From assembly GCA_026182355.1 (NCBI GenBank), contig JAPFBL010000118.1:988501-1052500 (forward strand): a stretch of DNA of 64,000 nt, in the 5' to 3' direction. Positions 31,601 to 43,672 of the stretch are shown here, in pieces; positions within the stretch are counted from its first letter, which is position 1; every line of letters starts with the position of its first letter. A program made the position numbers and the translations under genes. This DNA comes from Hermatobates lingyangjiaoensis (Eukaryota > Arthropoda > Insecta > Hemiptera > Hermatobatidae). A model generated the notes under the pieces. It searched no databases, had not been told where the DNA came from, and saw only the letters and a list, made by a program, of their open reading frames with translations.

Positions 31601-32734
31601 CCCACGTCTCTGAACATCCCCTGTCTATTCATAGACCTCAGCCCCCTTCCATTTCTCTAATTAATATTTCCCATCCTGCCTCTTCATCTCTCTTTCTCCT
31701 CCTAAACAGTTCACTATTTTTAACAAAACCTCTTCCGTTCTGCTTTCCTCTCACGTATCAATCATATATAATATTTTTATTCAGGCTTACAACACTGATA
31801 ATTAACTGATATTTATATAAGAGAAAAAAATATTTTTCCTTTTATTAATATAAGATTTAAAATAAATGCGTTGATATTGACTAAAGCCGATAATTATAAA
31901 TTATTGAATCATTTGTTTATATGAATTACAAAGACTGTGACCTTCCCTACATCATAATACAACATGTGTGACAATTTCAGCCATTTAGTTAACAAATTTA
32001 ATGGAATTTATTCGTTTTAGTTTTACGTGAATTTCTACTTGATTTGTACTATCATTTTGGGTTACTATTCTTTCTTGTCCTATCGTATAATTTCTATTAT
32101 ATGTTTTCATATTATTGTCTATATTTTACTATTTTTCCAGTACAATAGTATAGTAAATATATTTACAGTAGTATACATAATAGTATATTGTTATAGAATA
32201 TTAGAGTACATAGACAGCAGTCTTATATTGTTACTAGACCATCCGTGACCCTCTGTGTCACTCAGAAATTATAACATAGTTATTGAAATAAATTCACTGA
32301 ACATGATTGACAGGGATGATAATTTTAATAGTTGTTTCTTGTTATTAAGGTATGGAAACAGATTCTTATATGGCTCAAGCTTCGATATAGTATTCTTAAC
32401 ATGATTTAATATATATACACAGTAAGTATATTTAGCAAATTAAAATCATTTAAAAGCAAAAAGAATCATATCTTTTATCATATAAATAAATGAAACATCA
32501 ATTCAAGTTATATACACAACGAAATATATTTAAGACACACAAAACTTGCAAATTGAAATATTCAATTTAATTACCTAACATAAAATACAATTACTGAAAG
32601 GAATGTGTCTTTATAATATTACCTTAGAACATTTATACTTTATTTGACAGTTGTATTCAAGTTTGTTTGTAAAATTATTCATTTTTAACCTCTAATGTAG
32701 TAGTTTATTATATATTTGTTGCATTTATTTATAA
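31601..32734. other. AT-rich unassigned sequence
   Basis: No gene or repeat recognised. Confidence 0.4.
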
Positions 32735-33060
32735 TACATTTGCACTACTTCATCAACGAGCACGCAAGCCTGTGGGCTACTCTGGCACCATGCCTTTATT
32801 TTATTACCATTGTTTATATTATTCCAATTTTAAATTCAAAATTTTTTTGTTACATTTATTTTGAATGCATTTGCGCTACTGTCATCGCCGAGCACACAAG
32901 CTAGTGGGTTACCCTGGTTCGATGCCTTTAGTTTATTACCAGTGTTTACATTACACAAATATTAAATTAAAAAAACAAATTTTGTTAAATTTTTATATAA
33001 TATATTTGCACTACTGTCATCGGCGAGAACGCAAGACACTTGTTACCCTGGCTCCAATTT
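32735..33060 (+). repeat. Tandem repeat, 131-135-bp unit
   Basis: TTTGCACTACT, then a variant of CATCGGCGAGCACGCAAG and TTACCCTGGCTCCATGCC, at 32740, 32871 and 33006; about 2.5 units. Confidence 0.85.
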
Positions 33061-33198
33061 TGGGAATATAGTGATAATTTTCTTTTATTTAACATTATTC
33101 AGGTAATAAATAATATATATTTAATTACAGGCCTCTATCTCCACGGAAATTGGGTGAACAAACAAACAAACAAGCAAACAAACAAGACACTCACGAAC

Positions 33199-33509
33199 GT
33201 TAGGAAAAGAATTAAGTCTCCACACAAAAAATTTTATTACAAGAAACTAAACAGCGCTTTTCGAACACTTGATGTTCTTCTTCAGGTTACATCTGCTCTG
33301 CTGGGGTCCTTGGAGTCCTTCTGAAGGACTCCTTCGGGAGGAGTCACCTCCTGAACAACCCCAGCAGAGCAGATGTAACCTGAAGAAGAACATCAAGTGT
33401 TCGAACGCGTTGTTCAGTTTCATGTAATAAACTGTTTTGTGTGGAAACTTAATACTTTTCCTAGCATGAGTAAATACCACACTATAACAAATTGCACAGT
33501 TAATGAAAC
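33199..33509. mobile_element. PLE family H inverted dimer
   Basis: Arms 33199-33330 and 33334-33465. Right arm: AAC, CTGAAGA, GAACAT/GTGTTC stem II, GAA, CGCGT, T, GTT. The left arm has AGCGCT where the family has ACGCGT. Tail with GAGTAAATACCACACTATAA follows to 33509. Confidence 0.85.
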
Positions 33510-33539
33510 TCATGAACTTAATATATAGAGATACAATTT

Positions 33540-33740
33540 AGAGTACTGAAGCAGCAGTCTTTCGGATATGCAGGTCTCTTTAAACACGATGGAGTATTCC
33601 CTATCCAAAATCTTTTTTCCAATCTTCTCGAGCTTCCAAAAGATCAACTTTTCGTTGTTAGAACAACGGTTTGAAACCGTTAGGAGGTTTTGCACCGAGA
33701 CTACTCCATCGTGTTCAAAGAGACTTGCATACTATTGTAT
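33540..33740 (-). pseudogene. PLE N-terminal region fold-back
   Basis: The minus strand reads CSNNEKLIFWKLEKIGKKIL, then EYSIVFKETCISERLLLQYS, a variant of the EKL..FN..C..EGLLP module. A partial mirror copy on the plus strand (CCATCGTGTTCAAAGAGACT at about 33706) makes an outward fold-back. Confidence 0.6.
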
Positions 33741-34326
33741 ATGTGTGTGTGTAAAACAACTCTATCTCACAATTGGTGTATAAAACAACACCAATACAAC
33801 GTAAGTAGACAGGAAAAAAGTAGTGCCTCATTCTTGCATGTAAAAAATGAAAATCATCATATTGATTGGACAGGAGCTAAATTTATTACCTATGAAAAAT
33901 CAATGTTGTTAAGAAATATTATTGAATCGTCTCTAATTAAATTTAATAGATCAAATATTATAAACATTAGTAACTGTCTCTTCAAACTTGATACTTTCGT
34001 CACGAGGGCAATAGCCTCTTCAAAGAGGGTTGACAGCTAGCAGATAGTTTTTTTTACTTTTTCTTACTGTACTCCTTTGTTTCCCCAAACATCCCTTTCT
34101 GGACATTAGTCCTTTCCTGCGCTTTCACTCTTTTAAAATACCACTCTTCCCTCCCACTCTTTTCAACCCCTCACCAGATGTTTTCTGCATCTGGTGTTTC
34201 AGTTGGGTTTTTGACTCTCACGAAGGCAGCTTGTTACAGTTGAAAGATCTTAGTCTTGTTTTCCCATTTCTTATTGTGGTTTGATCATTGATTGTTATTT
34301 CACGTGTTTATGTGAAATCTTTTTAT
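33741..34326 (+). mobile_element. PLE family A, 5'-truncated 3' half
   Basis: Nuclease fragment, 3' untranslated region, then the terminus starting CAGTTGGGTTTTTGACTC (core here CTCACGA), GAA, AGATCT, T, AGTC and the terminal hairpin to TCTTTTTAT. It ties the family A hairpins to a GIY-YIG PLE. Confidence 0.87.
33770..34037 (+). pseudogene. PLE family A GIY-YIG C-terminal fragment
   Basis: Reads IKQHQYNVSRQEKSSASFL, then NENHHIDWTGAKFITYEKS, LLRNIIESSLIKF with the conserved glutamate, RSNIINISNCLFKLDT, and a stop. The GIY and YIG halves are missing because the copy is truncated. The frame upstream to 33690 is not PLE nuclease. The minus-strand remnant at 55200-55500 has the missing part in decayed form. 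Confidence 0.82.
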
Positions 34327-34667
34327 ACAATAGTATACGATGGTAAATATTACAATTGTATTGAATAGTACATACAATATTTGCTATACAAGTTTTCTAC
34401 TAACCATGCTGGTATAAAAGAATGTTAGTTGGTCAATATTAATAAATAAATAAAGTTATTATAGAGAACAGGACACACAGTCAGGACACAGAGGCGTGAC
34501 TTTGAATTCCTTAACAAATTGGTTCTAAACTTTTTCAAAACCTCGATTACTGTTTTTGAATAAAGACTTGTCCACACCCCTTATGCTAAAGTACAAGTAT
34601 CATTACTAACTAAATAAAACTCCAGAGATATCGTTAAAGGTTATAGTTATGTGTGTTTTTTTATGTA
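34327..34667. other. Unassigned sequence
   Basis: Nothing recognisable. Confidence 0.35.
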
Positions 34668-34765
34668 AACCTGACGAAGAACACCATGTGTTCGAAACGC
34701 GTTGTTAGTTTTAACATAAAGCTGTTTTGTGTAGAGACGTAATTGTTTTGCAATTCCTCATCTTG
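34668..34765 (+). mobile_element. PLE family H terminal piece (intact motif)
   Basis: AAC, CTGACGA, GAACAC/GTGTTC stem II with CAT loop, GAA, ACGCGT, T, GTTAG. This is the cleanest family H motif in the window. Confidence 0.82.
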
Positions 34766-35479
34766 ACTATTATTGTTGTCTAGATCGTTACTTTTTATTT
34801 AAACACTCTCACTTAGCCGCTTGGTGCCTTTGTTCTTTTTAGTTGCCCATTCTTTTTCATGTTTCAATAACTATTAAGCAAGGGTAAATCACCCATTCTT
34901 GTGTGAATCATGCACAATGTTGTTGTAACTTTGATAAATTACTGTCAATCAGTGTATTGAACATTTTCTATGGCCATTGAGATAACAGCAAATTAAAAAT
35001 TTTAGATCTTGTGATACTGTTTAATAAAATGTTATAATATGTTTAAAAATAAAGTTTGGTTTGTGTCACACATATTCATAGAATTAAACTAGAAGCAATA
35101 TAAGAATCCAAATGGGAGGTAAGTGTATTAGAACAGGAGATGGTGGAAGGCTGTTATCTGGGTGTGATTAAGGAAGGACCTCCGGAGTTCCTAGTTGACA
35201 ACAATAAGTCTTCGAAACAAGGTCACAGTCCCTACTTTCCTTGCAAATACTTGATTGAAATCTTTTAAGAAATGCTACAATCGTTAACGAGGAGTATTCT
35301 ACTCTGCTGTAAAATTATAGAATAATTAGGAAAAACATGTTGTCAACTACTGACGTGTTCATGTGTTTACATGTTCTCTGAACCCATGTCAACCATGTTT
35401 TGAACTCATTATCTATTTTAATCTCAAACATTAAGATTTCAGTTAAAATTGGAATACATTCAAATCTTGTTTTTATGTA
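34766..35479. other. Unassigned sequence
   Basis: Nothing recognisable. Confidence 0.35.
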
Positions 35480-35960
35480 TAATGAGTATGTTTCTGTTAC
35501 ATTGCATTCTGTGGTAATGCATAGCATTGGTTCAGGAGACCCATAGTATACTCAATGGAACCCATGTGTTTTGTAGTATGCATAGCATTAGTTCAGGAGA
35601 CACATAGTTTACTCAATGTGTTTTGTAACATAATATAATTATGATTCAGGAGACACATAGTATACTCAATGTGTTTTATAGCATACTAATTATGATTCAG
35701 GAAACACATAGTATACTCAATGTGTTTTATAGCATAATAGTTTAATCAAAGAATGCAGTCAAAGTACAATAGGATCTTTCTAGAGATAGACTCAAACAAA
35801 GTGCAGTGTAATCTTCTGGTAGTATTACAATCAGTTAAAGTGCAATAGCATCTTTTTCGTACATTATGTTCAATTAATCAAAATTGTGATCCATCAATTG
35901 TACAATAGAATCTTTCTAGTGATATTAAAATAACTCAAGTGCAATATAATCTTTCTATTG
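35480..35960 (+). repeat. Two adjoining degenerate minisatellites
   Basis: 35500-35745: TTCAGGAGACACATAGTATA, CTCAATGTGTTTTATAGCAT, about 4 units. 35750-35960: AGTGCAATAGAATCTTTCTA and variants, about 4 units of 50-60 bp. Confidence 0.8.
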
Positions 35961-36989
35961 GCACCAGCCAGTTTCCAATATGACCTCTGTTTGTATAGTT
36001 TATATTACTGCCTGCAGCATAGAATAATAAGTTTTGGTTGAAGTTCAATAGTTCTGATTTGGATATACTTAACTTCAGTTTAATTGGATTATCAATTTTG
36101 TTTCATTGTAGATATTTTAAAACCGAGGGCTATTTAGTTTTCTTTGTCAAGTTGATGATGAACAAGATTTGTTAGTTGTTATCTATTAGATACAAAAAAG
36201 ATTATGTTGGCTACACTCCGTCTATCCACCTCTGACCCTGCACCCCCTCCCTCCTTACACCACCTAGAGAGAATTTAATTTTGGAACGAATTATTTAAAA
36301 GATAATTTTTTTTTTTAAAAAAAGCCCCGCTTTAATGAATTCAGATGGGTTTTAGGTGAATGTTAAAGGCGTTTCGGGGAGAGAGCCCTGTGACTGGACT
36401 GAGAGCCCGGGCACATTCCAGTGTCCATTGAGCCGCCCACGCACTCCCTAATATCTCAATGGACCCATATCTGGCATTCCGTCCCCAACAATGCCCCCCC
36501 CCCCCCCCATGCCACCCTTCTGACCTCTCCCACACACCCACCCTCACCCTTCACCTTCTCCACACTTTCACCAAATCACACGTTTCCTTTGTATTTCCAT
36601 CACGTCCATACAGCCTCAAAGCTTTACTAACCATTTGGCAATTTTCTTTTAATATCTCAGTCGTTACCTCCATCTCTTGTTTTATTAATGAGTCTACTAG
36701 CATAGCTATGTGCTATTAAATTGAATAATCAATTTCTGAACAAAAACATTTCATTTAAGCAGAGATACTATCACAATCGGGGATAATCAGGGATGTGGCA
36801 TGGAATGTGCGACCAGTAGGTCCAGTGTGCAAGAAGAAACCTTTGCGAAATGCCATCTTTTACGTGTCCCGAACAGTTTTATGTGGGTAATGATTGGTGA
36901 GGTATGAGATCTTAGCAACAAATATGTTTTCTTAAGGAATAGTAGTATATTGTGGACTGAGCCAGACGACACGGGGTTATGTGTGGCAC
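35961..36989. other. Unassigned, with poly(C) at 36494-36508
   Basis: No gene; a C-rich patch at 36440-36570 makes long but random-looking frames. Confidence 0.4.
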
Positions 36990-37990
36990 AGAAGAGCAGT
37001 ATAACTTGGGGTATGCTGTGTTTTTGGTTATGTTTATGTGAACCATATAGTTGTAGTATATAACACATAGTTTCATACTATAGTATACCATATGCGTACT
37101 GTTTGACTTGATAAAACGCTAAGAGTGTCAGAAATACCAACGAACTAGGTGACATGAACTGTCTGATGAACTAAGGTTATCACAAAACAATAGTATACTT
37201 TTGGCATGCTATATGGTATTAGACAATGCCAAGAGTGCCAGAAATACCAACGAGTCATGTGACTTGATGTGGCACATGGGTATGTTGTATGTTTTGATAT
37301 TAAGTGTGTTAGAAATATCGACGAACCATGTGGCACTCTTTTTTTATCCAAAGATATGTGTACCACAACACACCAGTATACTTTGGGTTTGCTTATACTA
37401 TTATAAAACTTAGAGTCTTATGGGCATGCTTTACCTTCTGAGACAAAGCTAAGAGTGCTAGACATACCAACGAGCCTTGTAACTCACTGTGTATTGTGAG
37501 CCAAGGTTATATGTACTAGATAACAGCAGTGTACCATAGGTATACTGTATATTCTGAAAAAACGTTAAGTGTACCAGAAATACCAACGAGCCATGTGATA
37601 TTCTGTGTGTTTTGATTGAAAGATATGTATACCATAAAACAAGAGCATACCTTGGGTTTGTTATGTGGTATGAGACAAAACTGGGAGTCCCAAGGGTACG
37701 CTTTATCTTCTGATGCAAAGCTAACAGGACCAGAAATACCAACCAGTCCCATGTGATATACCAGGTTGTGAGTCAAAAAATGCTTACCACAAAAACAAGA
37801 GTATTCCATGAGACGAAGCTAAGAGTACTTTGGATATACTGTATGGTCTGAGACAAATCTAAGACAACAATAAATCCAATAACCCATGTGACGTGCTGAG
37901 TGCCTTGAACCAATGTTATGTATGCCAGTAACATACTACGAGTAATTTAAGACAATGCAATGGATATCCTGAGCCAAAGGAGTGTCGCAG
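36990..37990 (+). repeat. Highly degenerate minisatellite
   Basis: GCCAGAAATACCAACGAGCC with following CATGTGAC, and TACCATAAAACA blocks recur at irregular 80-160 bp spacing (37123, 37226, 37303, 37457, 37570, 37729). Confidence 0.72.
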
Positions 37991-38739
37991 ATCAGTGGAT
38001 ACCTTTTATATTTGAAATCAAACTTAAAAATCCCAACTCAGTATTTTCAAAAAAAAATCCCCTTGATAGGCAAAAGTAAGAATTTTTGAATAACAACAAA
38101 AAATGTTTACACATTTATAATGCTGAGTTTAAGGGAGGGAGAGGCATATGAAAACTCATAACTTTTGTTCCATAATTTTTTTCTTTTAGTTCTAAAATCA
38201 TTACATTTTTGTTTATTATCGAAATAGAGATAGCACCGTTAAAATGAATCATTGAATTAAATTGTTTGTCAATGATTTGATGATATGTTTGCTTATTTAC
38301 TAGTTGAGTGTAGACCACGACGGATTTTTTCTTATGGTCCATACAAATATTTCTTGTGCAAGCATATTGATTATAATAGGTCACGAAATATATGGTTGTG
38401 AAATATTGTGAAATTTGTTATAGATACGCAACACGTGAGAATAAATATTATGAATTATGCGTGGAGTCTTTTTTTATGAAAGCGGAGTTGTGAAATCTTT
38501 TTATATATGTATGGTATCAAGTTCACCTTCTCTGAAAGGCATTCCATCTGTTTCCTTTCATATTTTTTTTGTATTATCATATTATTCTCCTGAAGACTGT
38601 ATGGTCACTATATTTGTATACTAGTATACCAGTATTTTTAATACTATATGTTAATAATTTATATGAGGTGTACACCGTCTGATAAAATAGGAATAAAACG
38701 AATAAGGATTCAACCTAAAAAAATAAGTTATTTTTGAAA
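37991..38739. other. Unassigned sequence
   Basis: Nothing recognisable. Confidence 0.35.
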
Positions 38740-39545
38740 ATCAACCATCTGGGTGACATTGCATGACGGACTCTGTCACTAAAATGCCTGAGTCGTATTC
38801 ATTCTTTGCGTCCAGTACTATGGTGACACCAAAAGACGGGCACAGTCACAGAAGTGCTTGTATCACACGCTTCCCCGGTCTATACTCCCTGTAACATTAC
38901 ATGGCGTGCTCAGTCATCAAGTGCCTGGGTTATAACTCTTCTCAAAATATTGCAACGATGACACAATAACAGACTCGGCTACTAAAGTTTTAGATAATAA
39001 TCTACCTTGTGGCCATCACGATGTGACACCACATGACAGACCAGTCACTAAAATGCCTGACCATATTCATTCTCCCCATTCATTACGATAGTGACACAAC
39101 ATGACAGACTCAGTACTGAAAGTCCTGTTCATTACGATTATAACACCAAATTATGAGCACTAAAGTCCTAGGTGATACTCTTTCCGCGGTTTCATCACGA
39201 TAGTGACACCAAATGACAGACTCAGTCACTAATATGCCTGAACCATATTCATTCTCACCATTCATTACGATAGTGACACAACATGACAGACTGATCACTG
39301 AAAGTCCTGTGTCATCCCCTCCCTCCTGTCCGCTACGATGATAAATTTACATGGCGAGCTCAGTCACCAAGTGCCTGGGTCATACGATATTACTGGGGGG
39401 GGGATGACACAGGACTTTCAGTACTCAGTCTGTCAAGTTGTGTCACTATCGTAATGAATGGGGAGAACGAATATGGGTCAGGTATATTAGTGACTGAGCC
39501 TGTCATGTGGTGTCACTATCGTGATGACCCCTCTACTAGTCTATC
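38740..39545. repeat. Minisatellite, about 75-85 bp unit, with inverted segment
   Basis: Unit: ACGATAGTGACACAACATGA, CAGACTCAGTCACTAAAATG, CCTGAACCATATTCATTCTC. Plus orientation to about 39385; 39395-39530 is the reverse complement of 39180-39320, after a G run. Confidence 0.85.
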
Positions 39546-40850
39546 ACGATGGCGAAACAACAAGACGGCATGACATGACGACCACATAACAGACTGTCAC
39601 CGCTGTGCCTGAGTCCATACCTGTTTCACTGACACCAGTACTTTGTAATCTACATTTGGTGATACACCGAACGCTCCCACTCTGCAATAAAAGTGCTCTA
39701 CTAAATTTTTCCTCATGAATCAATAGCTTAGCTGATCATTCTGCAAAGAAACCCTCAATCGTAGCCAAGCCAAACCATCAAAAAACCATCCTGTTACCAA
39801 ATGGCACGTCCTAGACATAGCGGATAGATACAAGGAAATCAGAAATTCTACAGTGTTTACCACCACAGGTTCCTGATCTTGTTTACTTTAGCATCTACCG
39901 TCAAAAAGCCACAGACAAGTATTAATGCACGGCTGGCTCTAACACACTCGCCTTCAATACTTTCACAGATTGCAATGTTCCCTGTGACTATCCCAAATGA
40001 AAACATCCATATTATATTACCTCAATCACCTACCAATGAAAATATTTAATTTTAAACAAAACTGAAGTCTTTCAAAGACCTATAAACGCTTAGATCTTCA
40101 TTTCCTTTACTTAATTCCAACTTTTTTTTTTCTCTATACGTCATAATCGACCTTAAACTGCTTAATATTTGTTGATTGACTATATCCTTGTGCTGTCCTT
40201 TCACTTTCTAATCAAAATATATCTTGTTTAATACCCTCATGAATATTGAGCTGTCCCCTAAACATGTCGCCAATTAGCTAATATATAATTAATTTCACCC
40301 AGCATGATTAAGTGGTCTAACTTTTTTGCATGGTTAATAGAAAAAATTGAATACTAATATATTTTAGTTTCTCTTGCCAGTATTTATAACGTATACGAGG
40401 GGCTATCCTAACAGTAAAACCTGTTCATCGCGTCCAGTACTTGAGTTTTATTTTTTTCTAAGACGCTGATACGTTTGAGGAACTTAGGAAAAAATGTTTA
40501 TACCCTACCAATACTAAGGTGACTATTAAACAAAAAAACAAACAAGTTTTCCTTGTATTTAAAAATGCGAAATATCATCATTGAATGTTTTGAAATATAT
40601 TACATTTTATTTTGATTTTTCAATAAATATATATGGGTTGTGATATATAAATAAATGAGTTTTGCTTATTTTATAATTTATAGAAGGGAGTAATAAATTG
40701 GTCTAAAATTCCAAAGTTTTTATTAATTCTTGCGAAGTCAGGAATGAAACTATATTCTTATGATATCCGCCCTCACTTTCTCCTAATATTATTCTCTTTC
40801 CCATTCCCACTCGCTCTTTCTAGTTCATTACTTCTCACTCTCTCTTTCCG
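39546..40850. other. Unassigned sequence
   Basis: No gene recognised. Confidence 0.35.
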
Positions 40851-40970
40851 TTTAACTCTCTCTCTCACTCTCTCTCACTCACTCTCTCTCTCTCTCTCAC
40901 ATTTTGATTCTTCCCTACGGCATTTTGTCTCATATACGTATCATAGGTGTTGCTGGTCTGAATACTGGGC
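40851..40970 (+). repeat. (CT)n plus a fragment of repeat J
   Basis: CT-rich tract to 40900, then GATTCTTCCCTACGGCATTT and CATAGGTGTTGCTGG, also present in the palindrome at 59352-59548. Confidence 0.75.
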
Positions 40971-41239
40971 GGTGACTGGCTGTTGGCTTGGCGAGTAGCT
41001 GGTGGTTGGTCACCTAGTAGCTGCAGTGTGCGTGAAACCCCGGTGTGTTGACGATTAATTAATGGGTTATGCTTCATCATTTTCATGGCTTCATATTTTT
41101 GTAGTCTGGATGGATCATTAATTTGCTTTAAAATGATGTTGTTTTGTACAATGTCCTGGCGGGTCAGTTTTCTTCCATGTTCAGGAAGACCTGGTCTTTG
41201 GTCAGGGTGACCCTGACCAAATTCCGAGAAGAAGAAAAA

Positions 41240-41321
<82 letters not shown>
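41240..41321. repeat. (TA)n(TG)n
   Basis: Compound microsatellite. Confidence 0.93.
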
Positions 41322-41322
<1 letters not shown>

Positions 41323-41326
41323 GTTT

Positions 41327-41510
41327 AAAGATAATTACTTATAATTTATTATTAAGTGCAAAATACAATTTTAAACAGGATAAGTGATACTACAAAATAA
41401 TTCTGCGAGGAAACCTCTGTTGGAGTTATCCTCGAAGAATTATTTTGTATTGTTGCTTATCTGTTTAAAATTGTGTTTGGTCTTAATAATTAATTATAAG
41501 TAATTACAAC
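41327..41510. mobile_element. Unclassified palindrome
   Basis: CAATTTTAAACAGGATAAGT and AAATAATTCT.CGAGGA pair with TCCTCGAAGAATTATTTTGT and ATCTGTTTAAAATTG across a short loop at 41413-41425. No ribozyme-like motif found. Confidence 0.7.
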
Positions 41511-41687
41511 ACATAGTTTCTGTAAATAAAACAATAACACTGGCTTTCTGGTGGTTTTCTTTTGACTTTATTTGATGTTTTATGGTTTGGTTTATTATTT
41601 TTTTTTATATTCCGTTTGTTGATATTCTGTCGATGTATTTATTTTCATTACTTATATCGGGAATAAATAGTTTTTAGCCTTGAAAAT

Positions 41688-41775
41688 GTCATAAATTTTT
41701 GGTGAAACGTCGGCCTATAAACAGGAGTTTAATTTCTTTAGACCAAAAATCCTCAAGGAACCCATCTTTACATTT
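41688..41775 (+). mobile_element. PLE family E-related terminal piece
   Basis: GCC, TTGAAAA, GTCA/TGGT imperfect stem II, GAA, ACGT, C, GGC; tail CCAAAAATCCTCAAGGAACC. Confidence 0.72.
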
Positions 41776-41899
41776 AGCTTTTATGTTATTTTTACTTATT
41801 TACAATCTAATACTCTTTTTTATTATTTAATTATTTTATTCAAGTAATAATATTATTATTTATATTCTCAATATTATTTTAAGTTTATTTTATTGTTAT

Positions 41900-42258
41900 T
41901 AAAGCTTAGTCCCGTACTTCTATGTATCACTTCCTCTGTTCACCCCTCAGGTATCTATTACTTTTTCTTATTTTCTATTCTATACATAATTTAAATTGAT
42001 TCTTGTCTACCTTATTCTCATTGACCGGGCGCGTATGCGCCAGCCTATAATTAAATTCAGTCAGCGTGATTAAGTGGTTTAACTTTTTGCATGTTTAATA
42101 GAAAAGAAATGATAATGAATATTAATATATTAGTCTCCACCCGTCTCTGTACCAGTGCGCTTGGTTTCCCTCTCTTATCTCTCCTGAAGACGGTTCAAAC
42201 CGAAAATTAGACACTGCAAATGTGTGCTTTTAATTTCTCTAGGTTTCTTTATGTACGT
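41900..42258 (+). mobile_element. PLE family Q 3' region and terminus
   Basis: 3' region shared (as complement) with 46530-46680, then TCTC, CTGAAGA, GGTTCAAACC, GAA, AATT, A, GACAC. The tail to (TA)n is typical of Q. Confidence 0.78.
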
Positions 42259-42299
42259 ATATATATATACACTTTTTCGTTGAAAATACGATCCGAAAT

Positions 42300-42455
42300 G
42301 GACAAATGCAGTTCCATTTCGGGTCGTCAACCGTCTCTGTACCAGTGCACTTGGTTTCCCCTCTTTATCTCTCCTGAAGACGGTTCAACCAAAAATTAGA
42401 GACTGTAAGTTTGTGTTTTTAATTTCTCTATGTTTCTTTATGTACATTGAACTAT
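42300..42455 (+). mobile_element. PLE family Q terminus, tandem second unit
   Basis: A second terminus in the same direction, starting near CAACCGTCTCTGTACCAG; core CTGAAGA present, GAA disrupted (GGTTCAACCAAAAATTAG). Confidence 0.78.
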
Positions 42456-42471
42456 ATATATATATATATAT

Positions 42472-42561
42472 AAAGATTTCACATCAACACGTGAAATAAC
42501 AATCAATGATCAAACCATTATAGTCTTGTTTTCCCATTTTCTTATTGCGGTTTGATCATTG

Positions 42562-42562
<1 letters not shown>
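42472..42562. mobile_element. PLE family A micro-dimer
   Basis: Left arm long (AAAGATTTCACATC), right arm short (GATCATTGA). The whole centre with both ribozyme-like cores is deleted. Inserted in (TA)n. Confidence 0.82.

Positions 42563-42620
<58 letters not shown>
42563..42620. repeat. (TA)n(TG)n
   Basis: Compound microsatellite. Confidence 0.93.
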
Positions 42621-42621
<1 letters not shown>

Positions 42622-42768
42622 ATAATTCATAATCAACAATAATTCTCGATATAATATATGAATTAAACACCACAATAAACAAATATATGTTAATTACAAT
42701 GGTCTAAGGCCTTTCGTTACAGCATCATCAGAGAGCTAAATGAAACAAACAAAAATTATAATAACAAT

Positions 42769-43014
42769 TTAACCTGGTTGATTAAAGTCTTCAGTATTGC
42801 TGGCATTCCTGTCTGAATTTAATGTTCCTAAACTTGAAGGAGTCTTTATCTGCTTACTTATTTCTTTTATTAATATATCATCTAGTTTGTAAAGTCTCGG
42901 ACTATTGTTCATTAAAATTCCATAGAAGTTCTTTATGAGTGCACTTTCAATAATATTTCTCTTTCTTTCTGAAGGTGCAAAAATGAATTCCTTTGCTTCA
43001 CTCCAATAGTCCAT
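42769..43014 (-). pseudogene. PLE family G nuclease C-terminus, left arm
   Basis: Reads WSEAKEFIFAPSERKRNIIE then SALIKNFYGILMNNSPRLYK, LDDILIKEISKQI. IIESALIK holds the conserved glutamate. It corresponds to residues from about 95 of the fragment at 2245-2691. Confidence 0.82.
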
Positions 43015-43017
43015 TTA

Positions 43018-43175
43018 ATGAACAATAGTCCGGGACTTTACAAACTGGATGAAATATTGATAAAAGAAATAAGTAATCAGATCAAGACTCCTTCAATTTT
43101 AGGAACATTAAATTCAGACAGGTATGCCATCAATCCTGAAGATTTCAATCAACCTGTTATTATATTCATAACTTC
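43018..43175 (+). pseudogene. PLE family G nuclease C-terminus, right arm
   Basis: Starts NNSPGLYKLDEILIKEISNQ and continues IKTPSILGTLNSDRYAINPE, DFNQPVI to a stop. No start codon; 5'-truncated at the palindrome centre. Confidence 0.78.
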
Positions 43176-43322
43176 ATAACTTGTTATTATATTTTTCGTT
43201 TAATTCATTTAGCTCTCTGATGGTGTTGTAACGAAAGGCCTTAGAGCATTGTATCTAATATATATTTGTTTTATGTGGTTGTTTAATTCATATATATTGT
43301 TCAATAAAGCCCTATATTAGGC

Positions 43323-43672
43323 TTGTATCTGTTTCTTACACAATTTCTCCAGTTTCCGGAATTCCTTCCTCATCTCTTCATTAAAACTATAAAGCTTATC
43401 ACCAATGTATTGGTGATAAGCTTTATAGTTTTAATGAAGAGACGAGGAAGGAATTCCGGAAATGGAGAAAATGTGTACATATGTATAAGTATAATATATG
43501 TATAATGTATAATACATTGGTGATAAGCTTTATAGTTTTAATGAAGAGACGGGGAAGGAATTCCGGAAACTGGAGAAATTGTGTATGAAACAGATACAAG
43601 CCAAATATGGGGCGTTATTTAATAATATATGTTTAAATGAAGGACTGCTTCCAACTTTTACAAATATATATA
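43323..43672 (+). pseudogene. PLE N-terminal region: fold-back plus direct copy
   Basis: Three copies of one module. An outward palindrome (43325-43468, centre about 43397) and then a direct copy from 43505 all begin at TTGGTGATAAGC. The last reads DKLYSFNEETGKEFRKLEKL, CMKQIQAKYGALFNNICLNE, GLLPTFTNIYI, ending at TATATA, where the next family A dimer sits. Confidence 0.75.

Larger units (their letters stand above)
42621..43318. mobile_element. PLE family G inverted dimer, unequal arms
   Basis: Left arm 42621-43017 (minus strand) and right arm 43018-43318 (plus strand). Both end in GCTCT, CTGATGA (CTGATGG on the right), GTT/AAC-type stem II, GAA, AGGCCT, T, AGAGC. The arms differ at many sites and start at different points in the nuclease, so they derive from two different template RNAs or are old. 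Confidence 0.87.

Noticed and set aside
36341..36719. Overlapping frames of 68-86 codons on both strands
   Set aside because: They depend on a C-run and a CT-rich patch; no domain, no codon pattern, no neighbouring exon signals.
37145..37809. Minus-strand frames of 73-97 codons with similar words
   Set aside because: They lie in a degenerate minisatellite; the similarity comes from the repeat, and frames do not carry through from unit to unit.
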